DNA of 64,000 bases from Immersiella caudata (Eukaryota; Ascomycota; Sordariomycetes; Sordariales; Lasiosphaeriaceae), in contig JAULSU010000005.1 in the NCBI GenBank assembly GCA_030512335.1, forward strand, positions 4,235,501 to 4,299,500. The letters run 5' to 3'. Positions 1-11,261 of the stretch are shown piece after piece (the first letter of the stretch is position 1; every line of letters begins with the position of its first letter). The notes beneath the pieces are model-generated. The model was given only the letters and a program-made list of their open reading frames with translations. It did not search any database and was not told the origin of the DNA. A program made the translations under genes and the position numbers.

Positions 1-794
1 TAGGCATGACAATGGCTTAGATTACTCACTAAGACGCTAGAACGGTTTTCTAGATAGGTTTTCTCATCAACGCCACCAAGATCGCTGCAGTGGATATGTC
101 ATTTCTCGTTGCGGTATGAGCTAGTTGGGCCGACCCAGCTTCAGAGTCTTTAAGCATCTTGACGGCAGCCTGGAAGCCCCTGACAACCCTGACCGTGTCA
201 TTCTCGCAGAATCTGCCGAATGCATGTCCCTGAACATGCATGCTGTTGACAGGACGACGGCATGTCTGGGAACATGGGTGATAAAAGGAGGGGTCGCAGT
301 GCGGGGCAACCCTGCGAAATTCTTTTCGTGCCTGGGCAACCGTTCACCCCACGTTTTGATGGGAAGAATGGCGGGAGAGCGCCCAACGGTGCCGCCAACG
401 GTCGCAGGCGTGGTGCCAACAAAGGAAAAGAAACAGAAAATAAAGAGCCTCAGGGAGGAGGTCTCATTGTGATACGTCTGAAATGACCGAATCATAGCTT
501 ACATTGGGAAAAATCTTTATCACGTCGCATCTCGGCGGGAGAGGAGGGGTCGTTGACCCATCTGCCCCGCAAACTGTGGAACGCGATAAGGCGATAACGA
601 TGGAAATTTAAAAATCTTTCTTGCGTCCAGGGTCCTGCAGACTTTTTTGCTGCAACAACAAAACCACAGCGCCCTGCCTTGGAGCAGGTGCTCTCTTCCC
701 TTCTTCTCATTCCCTCTTCGCCTTCATCCCGCTCTTTTGCTTCCTTCTTGTGATACCCATATACCTGTTTTCTTCAGCTTTTCCACCGCCCATC
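1..794. other. Intergenic, upstream of the importin gene
   Basis: No gene can be supported here. Short open frames exist on both strands but overlap one another and show no domain. The last ~120 bases before the importin start are pyrimidine-rich (runs of ctt/ctc from about 690 to 790), as is common in fungal promoters and 5' leaders. Confidence 0.5.
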
Positions 795-3700
795 ATGGAC
801 AAGCAAAAGTTGGCCGCGCTCCTCCAGGAGTCGCAGATTCGTACGTCAATTCTCCCTGTCGGGCCTGCGCCTACTGACCCTTTGCAGCCGACACACAAAA
901 CCTCAAGGCGGTGACCGCCGATCTCCAGAAGAACTACTACGCCCACCCTGAATCCCTCTTCCTCCTCGTCGAGATCATTGCTGCGCATGACAACCTCGGC
1001 GTGCGCCAGCAGGCGGCCGTACAGGCGGCCCGACTGGTGCCTAAGCACTGGGGAAAGGTCACAAAGGAGCAAAAGGCCGCTGTTCGCCAACACCTGGTAC
1101 AGACGACGATGCAGGAGCCAAACGCTGCCTGCCGTCACGCAGAGTCGCGCGTCATCGCCGCGATCGCGACGATCGACCTCGAGGACGGTGAGTGGCCCGA
1201 TTTGCTGCCTGCCCTCTTCAACCTCGCTTCCAACTCCGATGTCGCCCAGCGCGAGGTCGGCTCCTACATCATCTTCAGTCTGCTCGAAGCCAACCCAACA
1301 TGCTTCGGCGACAACATGGGCAAGCTGCTCGAGCTCTTCAGCCACACAATCCAGGACCCCCAGAGCGCGGACGTCCGCATCAACACCATGATGTCGATCG
1401 GCGCCATGCTCCTGATGTTCGAGCCTGAGGAGGACCCGGAATCCGTGGAGGCGCTGCAGACTCTTATTCCCTCAATGGTCAACGTTCTGAAGGACGCTGT
1501 CCAGGCTGGCGACGATGAGAAGACCGGCCACGCCTTCGAGGTGTTCCAGCAGTTCCTCGCCTACGAGTCGGCGCTGCTCGGCAAGTACCTGAAGGATCTC
1601 GTTCAATTCATGATCGACCTCGCCGCCAACGTCGAGGCCGACGACGACGTCCGCTCCCAGGCGCTGTCTTTCCTCGCGCAGACGGTGCGTTACCGCCGCA
1701 TGAAGATCCAGGGCATGAAGGATATGGGCCAGCAGCTCACCCAAAAGGCAATGCTCATTATCACTGAGATTGACGACGAGGAGGACGATGACGAGATGGG
1801 CCCTGCCCGCTCCGCCCTCGCGCTCCTCGACCAGCTCGCCAGCGACCTGCCTCCCCGCCAAGTCATCGTCCCGCTTCTCGATGCGTTCCCCAAGTTTGCC
1901 GCCTCCAACGAGGCTGGGTTCAAGAAGGCTGGTGTCCTCGCCCTCGGTACGGTCGTTGAGGGAGCGCCAGATTTTATTGCCTCCCAGGTCAAGCAAATCA
2001 TGCCGCTGGTCATCAATCTCCTCAATGACGCGGATGTCGGCGTCCGGCACACCGCCCTTGTCGGCCTTGCCCGCCTGGCTGACGACATTGCCGAAGAGCT
2101 GACTGACTTCAACGAACCCGTCATGAACGCCCTCGTCAATAACCTCCAGGCCGCCATGGCCACCGAGGCCGACCCCAAGGCTGCCAAGAAGAACGTCGAG
2201 ATCATCCGCTCCGTGTGCGGCGCGCTCGACTCCATGTCCGAGGGTCTCGACGCCGAGTTCATGAAGAAGTATGCCGGCGAGCTCATCAACAACATTGGCG
2301 TTCTCGTTGGCCACGAGGACTACAAGGTCAAGGTGGCTGCCTCTGGAGCCCTGGGTGCTATTGCCGAGTCTCTGGGCGAGGACTTCACCCCCTACTTTGA
2401 GAAGATCATGCAGGCTCTCGGCGAGTACCTCACCATCAAGGGCTCCGACGAGGAGCTCGCGCTCCGCAGTGGTGTCCTCGACTCGGTCGGCCGCATAGCC
2501 ACGGCTGTCGGCGCCGAGGCGTTCAAGCCCTACGTCCAGCCCCTCATGCAGTCTAGCGAGGAGGGCCTCAACCTTGGCAACCCGCGCCTCCGCGAGAGCA
2601 GCTTCATCCTGTGGAGCTCGCTCGCCAAGGTGTACGAGAAGAATTTTGCCCACTTCCTGCCCGGCGTCTTCCAGGGCATCTTCCAGAGCCTCGAGCTCGA
2701 GGAGGAGGAGATCACCCTGCAACTCACCGAGGCCGAGAAGGAGATTGCTGGCACCGACGAGGAGATCATTACCGCTGGCAAGCGCGTCCGCTTCAGGAAG
2801 AGCGATGAGGACGAGGACGGCATGGACGATGACGATGATGAGGACTGGGACGACATTGGCATCTCCCAGGAGGCCTTGGAGAAGGAGGTCGCCATCGAGA
2901 TTCTCGGCGACGTCATCACCTACGCCTGCAGCGGCGACGAGATCGCCATGTACCTTGAGAAGGCCATTGAGATGATCTCTCCCCTTGTCGAGCACACCTA
3001 TGAGGGATGCCGCAAGGCCGCCATTGCCACCCTCTGGCGCTCGTATGCTCGTGTCTTCCAGCTCATGGAGGAGGAGACCGGCGCCAGCTGGGAGCCTGGC
3101 CTTCCCCTCAAGGAGGCCCCCACCCAGACTCTCGTCAAGCTTGGCGAGATCGTCAGCAAGGCCACTCTGCAGGTGTGGCACGAGGATGCTGACCGGTACG
3201 TTTTTGTCTCTTCTGCTTGCTTTCTTCGACATGATGAACACCTTGCGTTATACCCAGCTCACTCAGACGCTCTGCGGATGCTGAGAAAGCGTGTAATCTA
3301 CTCCTGATCGACTCACATTTCAATTGCTTGACCGTTCCTGTATCGAACTCTGCTGACTGTTTAGATCTGTTGTTACCGAGATCAACCGCAACGTCGCTGC
3401 TACTCTCAAGGCGTGCGGGCCCGCCATCCTCGCCCAGAGCGACATGATGAAGGAGATCGTCACCGTGACCAGCACCATCATCACCCGCTCCCACCCCTGC
3501 CAGCAGGACCTCGGCGACGAGGATGAGGACCAAGAGGTCGAAGGCTCGTCCGAGTACGACTGGCTTGTTATCGACACCGCCCTTGACGTCGTCATTGGCC
3601 TTGCCGTTGCCCTCGGTCCCGCCTTTGCTGAGCTGTGGAAGGTGTTTGAGAAGCCCATCCTCAGGTTTGCCTCGTCCGAGGCCGAGAACCTTGAGCGCTC

Positions 3701-4301
3701 CACCGGTGTCGGTGTCATTGCCGAGTGCGCTTCCAACATGGAGGCTGCTGTCTCGCCCTACACCGCCAAGCTGCTCACTCTCCTCCTCAAGCGTCTTTCC
3801 GATGCCGACCAGGAGACCAAGAGCAACGCCGCCTATGCCACCGGTCAGCTCATCTTCAACTCGACCGACAGCGCCACCTACCTGCCCCACTACGAGACCA
3901 TCCTCCGCAAGCTGGAGCCAATGCTGCAGATCAAGGATGCTAGGATCAAGGACAACGCTGCCGGCTGCCTGTGCCGCATGATCATGGCCCACCCCGACCG
4001 CGTTCCCATTCCGGATGTCCTCCCCGCTCTCGTCGGTCTCCTGCCCCTCAAGGACGACTACGAGGAGAACACCCCAGTCTACCAGTGCATCTCCAAGCTC
4101 TACGAGGCCGGTGAGCTTACTGTTCAGGGCCTGACGCCCCAGCTGATCCCCGTCTTCCAGGCTGTGCTCAGCCCTCCGGTTGACCAACTGGATGACGAGA
4201 CCCGCGAGGTGGTCCGCCGCGTTGTCGGTGCTCTGTACACTGCCAAGCCTGACCTGTTTGGCGGGAACCAGGATGTGCTCAAGTTGGCCGGCGTTGCCTA
4301 A
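795..4301 (+). CDS. Importin beta-3 / karyopherin Kap121 (Pse1) family
   Basis: Nuclear import receptor that would carry ribosomal proteins, histones and other cargo through the nuclear pore under RanGTP control. Exons 795-840, 888-3195 and 3365-4301 join in frame to 1,096 aa, matching Kap121/IPO5 (about 1,090-1,100 aa). The first exon encodes MDKQKLAALL and both introns have GT-AG ends (gtacgt...ttgcag; gtacgt...gtttag). The protein is built of helical HEAT-like repeats throughout. An acidic segment near residues 650-670 (EDEDGMDDDDDEDWDDIG) matches the acidic insert typical of this subfamily. The tail VLKLAGVA closes the last repeat. The ATG at 795 was chosen because the frame after the intron has no good upstream ATG. 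Family known; cargo inferred. Confidence 0.93.
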
Positions 4302-5395
4302 ATGGGTTGGTTTGGTTGTTGCATAGCATGGGTTGGGTGGATTTCTGCATGGGATTGCATGACGACTATGAATGAAGACCTCGGGAGGACAAAAGGTGTA
4401 ATGAACATAGATGGCTGGGTGCCATGTGGCTGGTGGATATGGCCTGAGGCTGCACATGATTGATGAATCATATCTGTTTTCTTTGTCGAAATTTCTGTCC
4501 TGTTTGTGTGTCTTTTGGAGTTGCAGTGCTTGGTGGATGGGCCTTGCATTGATCGGCTGCCTGGAAGGTATTGGGCATCACCCGCTTGGTGGCAAAGCTT
4601 GCTGATATCTCCAGCGCATGTTCCACGGATTCTGGCCGGAGTTATTTTCCGTATTTGTGAGAAAGCCAGACGGGCAACAGGGATCAGGCTTTGAGAAATG
4701 AAACATGTTCCTCGTATTGGAAGCTGTAACATCGCCCCGTGGGGATAGAAACCAGCCTCAGTCACACAAACCCCGCGATATATGCAACACAGCATAGCCG
4801 CGGAAGCCTCCGCCCGGGACGGGAGCATCTACACCATCATGGTGATCGAATCTAGCACCCGTTTGGTGGGAATTGTCCCAACGAGAATGGGATCTCGGAA
4901 TAGGGGAAGCCACCGAAAATAGCAAACTATGTGGATGCTGATGATTTTCGGCGACCCCTTCCGCAGTGGAAGAGAGGTGTTACCCTCACCTTGAAACCTC
5001 GCATCCGAGAGACATGCATCAACATGCCTGGATCAGGCTGCGGGAGCACCCGAGACTGCTTCACCGCTGGCCAGTTGATCCACGAGCTGTTCGTGTGGAC
5101 TCATAACAGTTTTCGTCCAAGTACATACGTACGAAATTTCTCTCGGGACTCAGACGGGTGGAAGATGGAAATATAAGAACTGTCTTCTCCCACCATGGTC
5201 GGCAGAAGGCAGCTTAGCATCAACCCACTTCAAAACAGAACTCGACTCCTCGCACTTGACAGATCCCCTTTGCAGAAGACCAAGTCTGTCCCATTTTTCT
5301 TCCCCCATCTCAACTTGAACACAACCTCCTGTCTACTTGTGACATAGCCTGCACAGAAAGTCTTTTTTGACAGTGCTAACCCAAAGGACTACAGA
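4302..5395. other. Intergenic between importin and lectin genes
   Basis: No supported gene. A TATA-like element lies near 5169-5176 and the rest is probably importin 3' flank and lectin promoter. A branch-like gctaac near 5373-5378 followed by ctacag just before the lectin ATG suggests the lectin 5' leader may carry an intron ending at about 5394. Confidence 0.4.
5168..5177 (+). promoter_or_regulatory. TATA-like box of the lectin gene
   Basis: The motif AAATATAAG lies about 220 bp upstream of the lectin ATG. That distance leaves room for a 5' leader with a small intron. Assignment by position only. Confidence 0.3.
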
Positions 5396-5821
5396 ATGTC
5401 CTACCGCGTGTCCCTCCGCCTCATCAACGACACCAACGTCACCCTCACCATCATCGAAAAGACCTGCTGGAAAGGCGCCGGCACTGCCTGGACGCAATCC
5501 GAATCAGGCCACCACCTCTCCATGAACTCCTCCGGCTCATCCGGTATGCTCCGCCTGCGCTCCTCAGAGGGAGAATACTTCTCCGTCGCCGTGGGCGTGC
5601 ACAACTACAAGCGCTGGTGCGATGTGGATGTCAACTTGTCGGATTCGCAGGTCTTGACGGGGTTGCATCCGCAGTATTATAATGAAAAGGATGCCAAGTA
5701 TCAGGCGCTGTGGGCGCAGGCGACGGAGAAGGAGGGGGTTTCGGAGAAGAAGAGGAAGTGGAGGGTGGAGTTTTATCAGGCGGAGGGGAATGAGTTGAGG
5801 GGGAATTTGGTGTTTGCTTAG
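5396..5821 (+). CDS. Fungal fruit-body lectin (Agaricus bisporus lectin-like)
   Basis: Single-exon 141-aa protein without signal peptide, the size of the fungal fruit-body lectin family (about 140-145 aa). Family hallmarks are visible: an N-terminal beta strand (SYRVSLRLIN), an SGSSG loop at residues 46-50, GVHNYKRWCD at 67-76, and QYYN at 93-96. Members are cytosolic beta-sandwich lectins that bind the Thomsen-Friedenreich disaccharide and GlcNAc-ended glycans, and several act in defence against nematodes or insects. Here that role is inferred from family only. Codon use changes from C-rich in the first half to G-rich in the last 150 bases, a pattern also seen in neighbouring genes. The family assignment is strong; the biological role is open. 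Confidence 0.9.
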   Translation: MSYRVSLRLINDTNVTLTIIEKTCWKGAGTAWTQSESGHHLSMNSSGSSGMLRLRSSEGEYFSVAVGVHNYKRWCDVDVNLSDSQVLTGLHPQYYNEKDAKYQALWAQATEKEGVSEKKRKWRVEFYQAEGNELRGNLVFA

Positions 5822-6690
5822 ATGGGTGCTGTGGGGTGGTTTTTGGGGGGGGGGGGTGTTGGGGGAAGTAGGGGTGGGGAAAAGGGGTATGAGAAATATG
5901 GAGACACTCTTTTGATCATTGTTAAGTTGCTGTAGGAACTGAATAAGGTGGCATTTGGAATAAAGGCAGAGTTTTAACTGGATCTACCTGTTCGTCACAA
6001 GTTGAAAGCTACTGAGATGAACACAACTGCCGAAGCCAACCCCTGAGTCCCACCACAACGCAACTCTGAACCAAAGACGACATCCAGATCAGACACAGCC
6101 CAGATCAAACGAACCCCCAGTGGATACCATATTGCGGGGAAATCCTCCCAAAAGCCTGCGTTGACGTAGTCCGTTCTGTTTCCGCCGCAGCGGCTGCACA
6201 TCAGGGGTGATCGGCACAGGGGACAATTGCCGCACAACATCAGTTGACCCCAAACAGCCTCAGCTCTGAAGCAGCACAATTTACCCGCGCTCCACACATA
6301 GCTCTGTCCACATCAGCCGCGGCACAGACGGCTTGGCATGGCCCAACCCGGTCGCGTACCAAGTTCATATTGACTCTGCGCTATGCGGGTGCGGGAAACA
6401 TGGCTTCTGGAAATACTCCGTGCAGACTACCTGCCAGTGGCTGCGCCTGCTATCTCCGTCAAGTCCCGGAGTGATGCGCCTTAAAGGTATGACGCCCTTG
6501 ACGATCTGTCATGCGGCGACGATGGGTGTTTCTTGGGGGCTTTCTCGGGTGCGTTGTTGCCGGGTGGTCTTGGAGACTGGATAAGGGTGTTTAAGAGGGA
6601 ATAGACCCGGCTTCGTCCTGTTCGTTGTGGTTGTGATAGTGCTCGGTTTCCTTCTCTTTGTGTGTAAAATAATCGTCTTTCTTGTTCGCC
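5822..6690. other. Intergenic between lectin and GH7 genes
   Basis: Contains a G-run (about 5848-5858) just after the lectin stop. On the minus strand an open frame covers about 5995-6297, with a CxxC-x2-C pattern followed by a hydrophobic C-terminal stretch. It lacks a clear ATG and exon partners, so I do not call it a gene. The rest should be the GH7 promoter. Confidence 0.35.
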
Positions 6691-8103
6691 ATGGCGCCCC
6701 CTGTGCACTCCGCAGCTGCGCTGCTCTCCCTCATCGCCCTCACCTCCGCTCAAGGAGTCGGTACCATCCCTGAAGTCCACCCCCGTCTCTCCACCCAGCT
6801 CTGCACCCTCGCTGGCGGCTGCGTAACCCGCACCAACTCCCTCGTCACCGACTCCCTCGCCCATCCCCTCCACTCCGCCTCGGACCCCTCCCTCTCCTGC
6901 ACCACCACCCCCCTGAATCCCACCCTCTGCCCCGACGCCGCCACCTGCGCCCGCAACTGCGTCATCGACGGCATCGAATACGGCTCCCTCGGCGTCCTCG
7001 CCAAAGATCACGCCCTCACCCTCCGCCAATACCTCTTCAACGGAACCTCGTACCAATCCGTCTCCCCCCGTCTCTACCTCCTCGCCGAAGACGACGCCAA
7101 CTACGAGCCCATGCGCCTCCTCAACATGGAACTCACCTTTGACGTTGACGTCTCCCAACTCGCCTGCGGCATGAACGGCGCTCTCTACCTCTCCGAAATG
7201 GACTTGACCGGCTCCCGCTCCGATCTCAACCCCGCCGGCGCAGCCTACGGCACGGGCTACTGCGACGCGCAATGCTTCACCACGCCTCCGTTCATCAACG
7301 GCATCGCCAATCTCAATGCGTCAGGAGCATGCTGCAACGAGATGGACATCTGGGAGGCCAACTCCCGCGCCACAGTCTACACGCCCCACACCTGCTCTGG
7401 AATCGGCTCCTTCCTCTGCTCCGGCGATGAATGTCTTCGCACCGCAGCCGGTAGCGGAGTCTGCGACAAGAACGGATGCGGGATCAACCCCTACGGGATG
7501 GGCAACACGCGGTTCTACGGACCGGGATTGACGGTGGATTCCTCTCGGCCGTTTACCGTCGTGACGCAGTTTATCAGCAGTGACGGGACGGCGAATGGCG
7601 ACCTGGTGGAGATTAAACGGGTGTATGTCCAAGATGGAGCTGTGATTCCCACCCCGGCGGAAACCACCGACCCAGCGGTGGGCGAGCTGGATGGGTTCGA
7701 CGGGACGATCACGCAGGAGTACTGCCAAGCGAAAAACAGTTCCGACTTCTTGAGGCTGGGAGGTATGCGCGGGATGGGCGAGAGTTTGAAACGGGGCATG
7801 GTCTTGATTTTCAGCATTTGGAATTCCGAAGGAGATTTTATGGATTGGTTGGATGGGGCCGAGGGGGATAACGGGCCGTGCAACGCGACGGAGGGGGATC
7901 CGGCGAATATTGTGAGGAATATGCCGGATGTGTCGGTGACGTTTTCGAATGTGCGGTGGGGGGAGATTGGGTCGACGTTTAATGCGAGCGGGGCGGCGTT
8001 TGAGAGCAAGGCGTTGAGTGTTGAGTCGGGGGCGTCCACGTCCGCTGCTTCGGGTGCTGTGGTGGGGTTGGCCATGTTTCTGGGGATGTTTCTGCTGTTG
8101 TAA
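6691..8103 (+). CDS. GH7 family cellulase, endoglucanase type, GPI-anchor-like tail
   Basis: Secreted retaining glycoside hydrolase cleaving beta-1,4-glucan. Single exon, 470 aa. Residues 1-20 form a signal peptide (cleavage near SAQ-G). The GH7 signature EMDIWE lies at 217-222, giving nucleophile Glu217, Asp219 and acid/base Glu222. Further family blocks are GYCDAQCF, NPYGMGNTRFYGPG, GMVLIFSIWNSEGDFMDWLD and VSVTFSNVRWGEIGSTF. The NGCGINPYG block resembles EGI/Cel7B enzymes more than cellobiohydrolases. There is no CBM1 domain. Instead the protein ends in a Ser/Thr/Ala stretch and a ~17-residue hydrophobic tail (GAVVGLAMFLGMFLLL), which looks like a GPI-attachment signal. That would tether the enzyme to membrane or wall. 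The start ATG follows gttcgcc. Confidence 0.93.
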   Translation: MAPPVHSAAALLSLIALTSAQGVGTIPEVHPRLSTQLCTLAGGCVTRTNSLVTDSLAHPLHSASDPSLSCTTTPLNPTLCPDAATCARNCVIDGIEYGSLGVLAKDHALTLRQYLFNGTSYQSVSPRLYLLAEDDANYEPMRLLNMELTFDVDVSQLACGMNGALYLSEMDLTGSRSDLNPAGAAYGTGYCDAQCFTTPPFINGIANLNASGACCNEMDIWEANSRATVYTPHTCSGIGSFLCSGDECLRTAAGSGVCDKNGCGINPYGMGNTRFYGPGLTVDSSRPFTVVTQFISSDGTANGDLVEIKRVYVQDGAVIPTPAETTDPAVGELDGFDGTITQEYCQAKNSSDFLRLGGMRGMGESLKRGMVLIFSIWNSEGDFMDWLDGAEGDNGPCNATEGDPANIVRNMPDVSVTFSNVRWGEIGSTFNASGAAFESKALSVESGASTSAASGAVVGLAMFLGMFLLL

Positions 8104-8213
8104 AAGATGAGTGTGCAAGATGAGTCGAGGATAGAGTTGGAGAGTTGGATATTGGAAACCGAGTTTTGTAAAAATAGGAACGAGGAGCGTATATTCTATC
8201 AAGACTGTCTGTA

Positions 8214-9678
8214 TCAGTACTTTGTCCTACTTGCAAACCGCATCTCATGCTTCTCGACATCAAACACCGCTACAACGTTGTTCAAAAACGTCACGCCCAA
8301 GATCGGATCGATCGAGTCAGAGTCCGTCACGCCCACTCGGCACCACTCCCCTGTGGGATCCCGCGCGCTCTGTCGCAGCAGATCCTCAGGGGCCATCCAA
8401 AAAATCTTGCCGCCGAACTGCACGCCGAACTGCGGCACCTTGGCGTTGCATTTGGCGTAGTAAAGGCCGTACGCGACCAGCTCTGCAGGCGGGTCGAACG
8501 ATGCGTACAGCTTCTTGGCGAGGACTGTTGTTCTGTTAGTTACATCCAAGTTCAAGGGATGGTTGTTTAGGGGGGGGAACTTGCTCGTTGGCATATACGA
8601 CAACGTGGCGCCTGCGTCGATAGTGACGGGGAACTGCGACGTATTCCTTGCCAGACCTTCACCAGTCACAGTAAAGGTCCCGTTGGCATTCCCATAGACA
8701 TATGCCTCAGCCGTCAACACGTACAGCCCATGCTCCTTGGTCTTCAACCCCCACGACTTGAACACTGACATGTCCTGAATCGGCGTCCTCGCCCAGCTGT
8801 CCTCGTCGTACGAAACAGGCGGCAGCCCGCCAAACGCCAGATACGACGTCTTAAGCCTCGTATCAACCGGACTCTGCGTCGGGCTTTGGTCAATGTGTCG
8901 CGAAAGCGCGATGCTGAACATCGGAGCGATCAGCTTATCCTTCCACAGCGTCGTGAACACCGGATCGTAAAGCGGCTGCGTCTCGTACGGCCCGTCCAGG
9001 CTCGTCATGTAGGGATATGCGAGGCCCATGAGTCCCGATACTCGGCCGTCGCCGTTCCAATGTGTCGAGTTGACGATGCCGAGGCGTTGGTTCTTTGCCG
9101 TGAGCCCGCCCACCGTGACGTCTGCGAAGCCAAAGTATCCTTCCACGTAAGTTCCGTCGGCGTACTGCCGTCCGAACGACACGTTGGGGATGATGCCTCC
9201 GGAGAGCTCGCCCTTGAGGCCTTCGCCTAGCCCGCAGTTGGGTTTCTGACAGGGTTAGCTATATCCTATCCCAAGAAAGACACTACCCCGAGCAGGGCCC
9301 GAGAGTGCGGAGACTCACCTGATTCCAGCCATCAAACCGAAACTGGATGCAGGTATACGGCGACTTGACCATCCACGTATCGCTCGACCCCGTATCAACG
9401 CTAACAGGAATCGTCTCCCCCTCCACCACCAAGTCAATAATGTAATAAACATCATGAACGTTCGTCAAGCTCGTCGACACATTCGTCGCCCTGCGTCGCA
9501 AGTGGATATCGTGCGCCCCCGGAATATCATGGCTAACCATCGGCACGACGTGCGTCGAGAGTGCATCCGTGAATCCAATCTTGCCATTGGGAGGACGCAG
9601 CACCGAGGCCGCGGTGCTGGATACCGCCGCGCACATCAACGACAGCACCACCCGTACGGAGAATTTTATGGCGGTCAT
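8214..9678 (-). CDS. Secreted aspartic protease (A1 family)
   Basis: Pepsin-like endopeptidase. Exons 9678-9319 and 9245-8214 join in phase 0 (intron 9246-9318, gtgagt...gtcag) to 463 aa. Residues 1-24 form a signal peptide, followed by a propeptide. The first catalytic motif is VDTGSSDTW (Asp95) and the second is IDAGATLSY (Asp330), in which Ala stands where Thr or Ser is usual. The C-terminal block DPILGVTFLNNVVAVFD is typical of the family. A 48-base in-frame stretch at 8533-8580 reads through as protein but ends in actaacag on the coding strand. It may be a third intron with a weak gttccc donor, which would give 447 aa. It lies tail to tail with the GH7 gene, 110 bp apart. Confidence 0.88.
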
Positions 9679-11261
9679 GGCGGCGGGCGGCGGGCGGCGG
9701 GCGCGGACGCGTCTTGGCTTTTTTTGCAGCAAGGGTGACTGCGAGGAAGATGGGAATCCTCAAGAGTCAAGAACTCGAGATCGGAATCTCGCGCTGGTCA
9801 TCGGAATCGGAATCGGAATCGTGGGGACTGTGCCGTGGCGCTGGAGACTATAAGGGGGACGGGTGGCGCGATGGGTGCCATGCCGGCACTCGCGCAAGTC
9901 GGGGTTCAGATTTGCCGGCGTGCGTCGGGCGTGGGGATATTTGCCTGTATAGTGCCGCGATATGAGCATCCCTGCTGACCGCACTTTGCTTCCGCTTTTT
10001 GACAGGTTGGGTAGGGATGGACGCACGCGATTGCAGGAATGGCATTTTGAATGGTGAGGCGGTTGTAGATGGGGTGGTTCGGTTGATGACGACGAGGGAG
10101 GGCAGATGCGGTGTTGGAGGATGTCTGGTGGTTGTTTGAGGAGAGGGATATGTTTTGTTTGCTGGTCGGGGTCTGCGTTGATTCGGTTGATTGGCTCGGA
10201 GGTTTTGGACGGCCGGCATCCAGATTTCTAGCCGGGCAATGGGGACATCCACCGATGCCTTATCAGGATATGGGGCGGAGTGTGGACACAAGTTGGTTGG
10301 CTTGATGTATAAAAGTGTTTGAACAAAGAAATGGGCATGAAGGGCCTCTGGTGATTGTGTTGTTGAATAAGGGTTGCTTTGGTTACAATAGCATTGTGGG
10401 GCAATAGTGATAATAAAACAAGTTCACACCATGGCAAGATATCATCACAGCTGTTCCAAAACTGCGGAAACCGGTACATTACTCCCAAAAAATTGCACCC
10501 ATCCTGGTTCCAGCTGCCCGTCTGACCGCGGGTTTTCTCACCGTCATTAGGTCTGTGCTATCGAAGTCGGTCATTGTTGAGCGCATCGCCATCTTTGGGT
10601 CGCAGCGCCGTCACAGTCCAGCCACGATCCAACAGATTCAGATATCGCTGTCACAGGGTCACAATTGTGGACGGCATCCGTGGACATCGGATGTCAGGGG
10701 ATCTGCACTCTACCTGGTTAGGGAGGTCACGATGTCCGAGGGACCACGACCCCAACCGTTTTCTCAGCGGCATATTCCATAGTTTCTTTTTGATAGTTTT
10801 TACATACGGTTGGGTTCGCTATTTGTGGTGACTGTTCAAGGACTGAAAGAGTTTTTGCGTCAAGGTATACAACCATCTATCCGTGACGGAACTCGGGCTA
10901 GGCCACTGACGAGCAGCTCACCGTGGGAGCCTGTCAAATTGATTCCTTCTCTCGCCATCAACCATCTTGCGGCGGACAGAGATATATTTGTTTGGTTTGC
11001 GTGGGATGGACATCTGTCCCAGCTATCGCTGTATCCGTCGGCAGCAAAGCATCCAGGCAGACCCATTTTTCGGCGTCCTGTCTGGCAAATGTACTCAGAC
11101 TAATCCTGGGATGCCGGGATGTTGTATACTCTGCCGATTCTTTGCACGCTTCGCGTTTGGAGACCGCATGCTGGGGCTGCGCGTCGAGGCTCTTCTCTTG
11201 TTACCCCCGCGGGCTGTCCTCGCCGTCCTCCTGAGAGGATGAGACGCTTGCCAGCGTTGGT
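9679..11261. other. Intergenic; no gene seen
   Basis: About 1.6 kb without a supported gene. Open frames on both strands are short, overlapping and without domain features. The first 200 bases should hold the protease promoter; a ttata motif occurs near 9848 in the minus direction. Confidence 0.45.

Noticed and set aside
1472..3241. 589-residue open frame on the minus strand inside the importin gene
   Set aside because: It is the antisense shadow of a long GC-rich exon: Leu/Glu/Asp/Val-rich without domains, while the sense frame is a clear HEAT-repeat importin. The other long antisense frames (707-1345, 3153-4457) were dropped for the same reason.
7321..8202. 293-residue minus-strand frame opposite the GH7 gene
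   Set aside because: Antisense of a C-rich coding exon; His/Pro/Arg-rich with no fold. The sense strand has all GH7 motifs.
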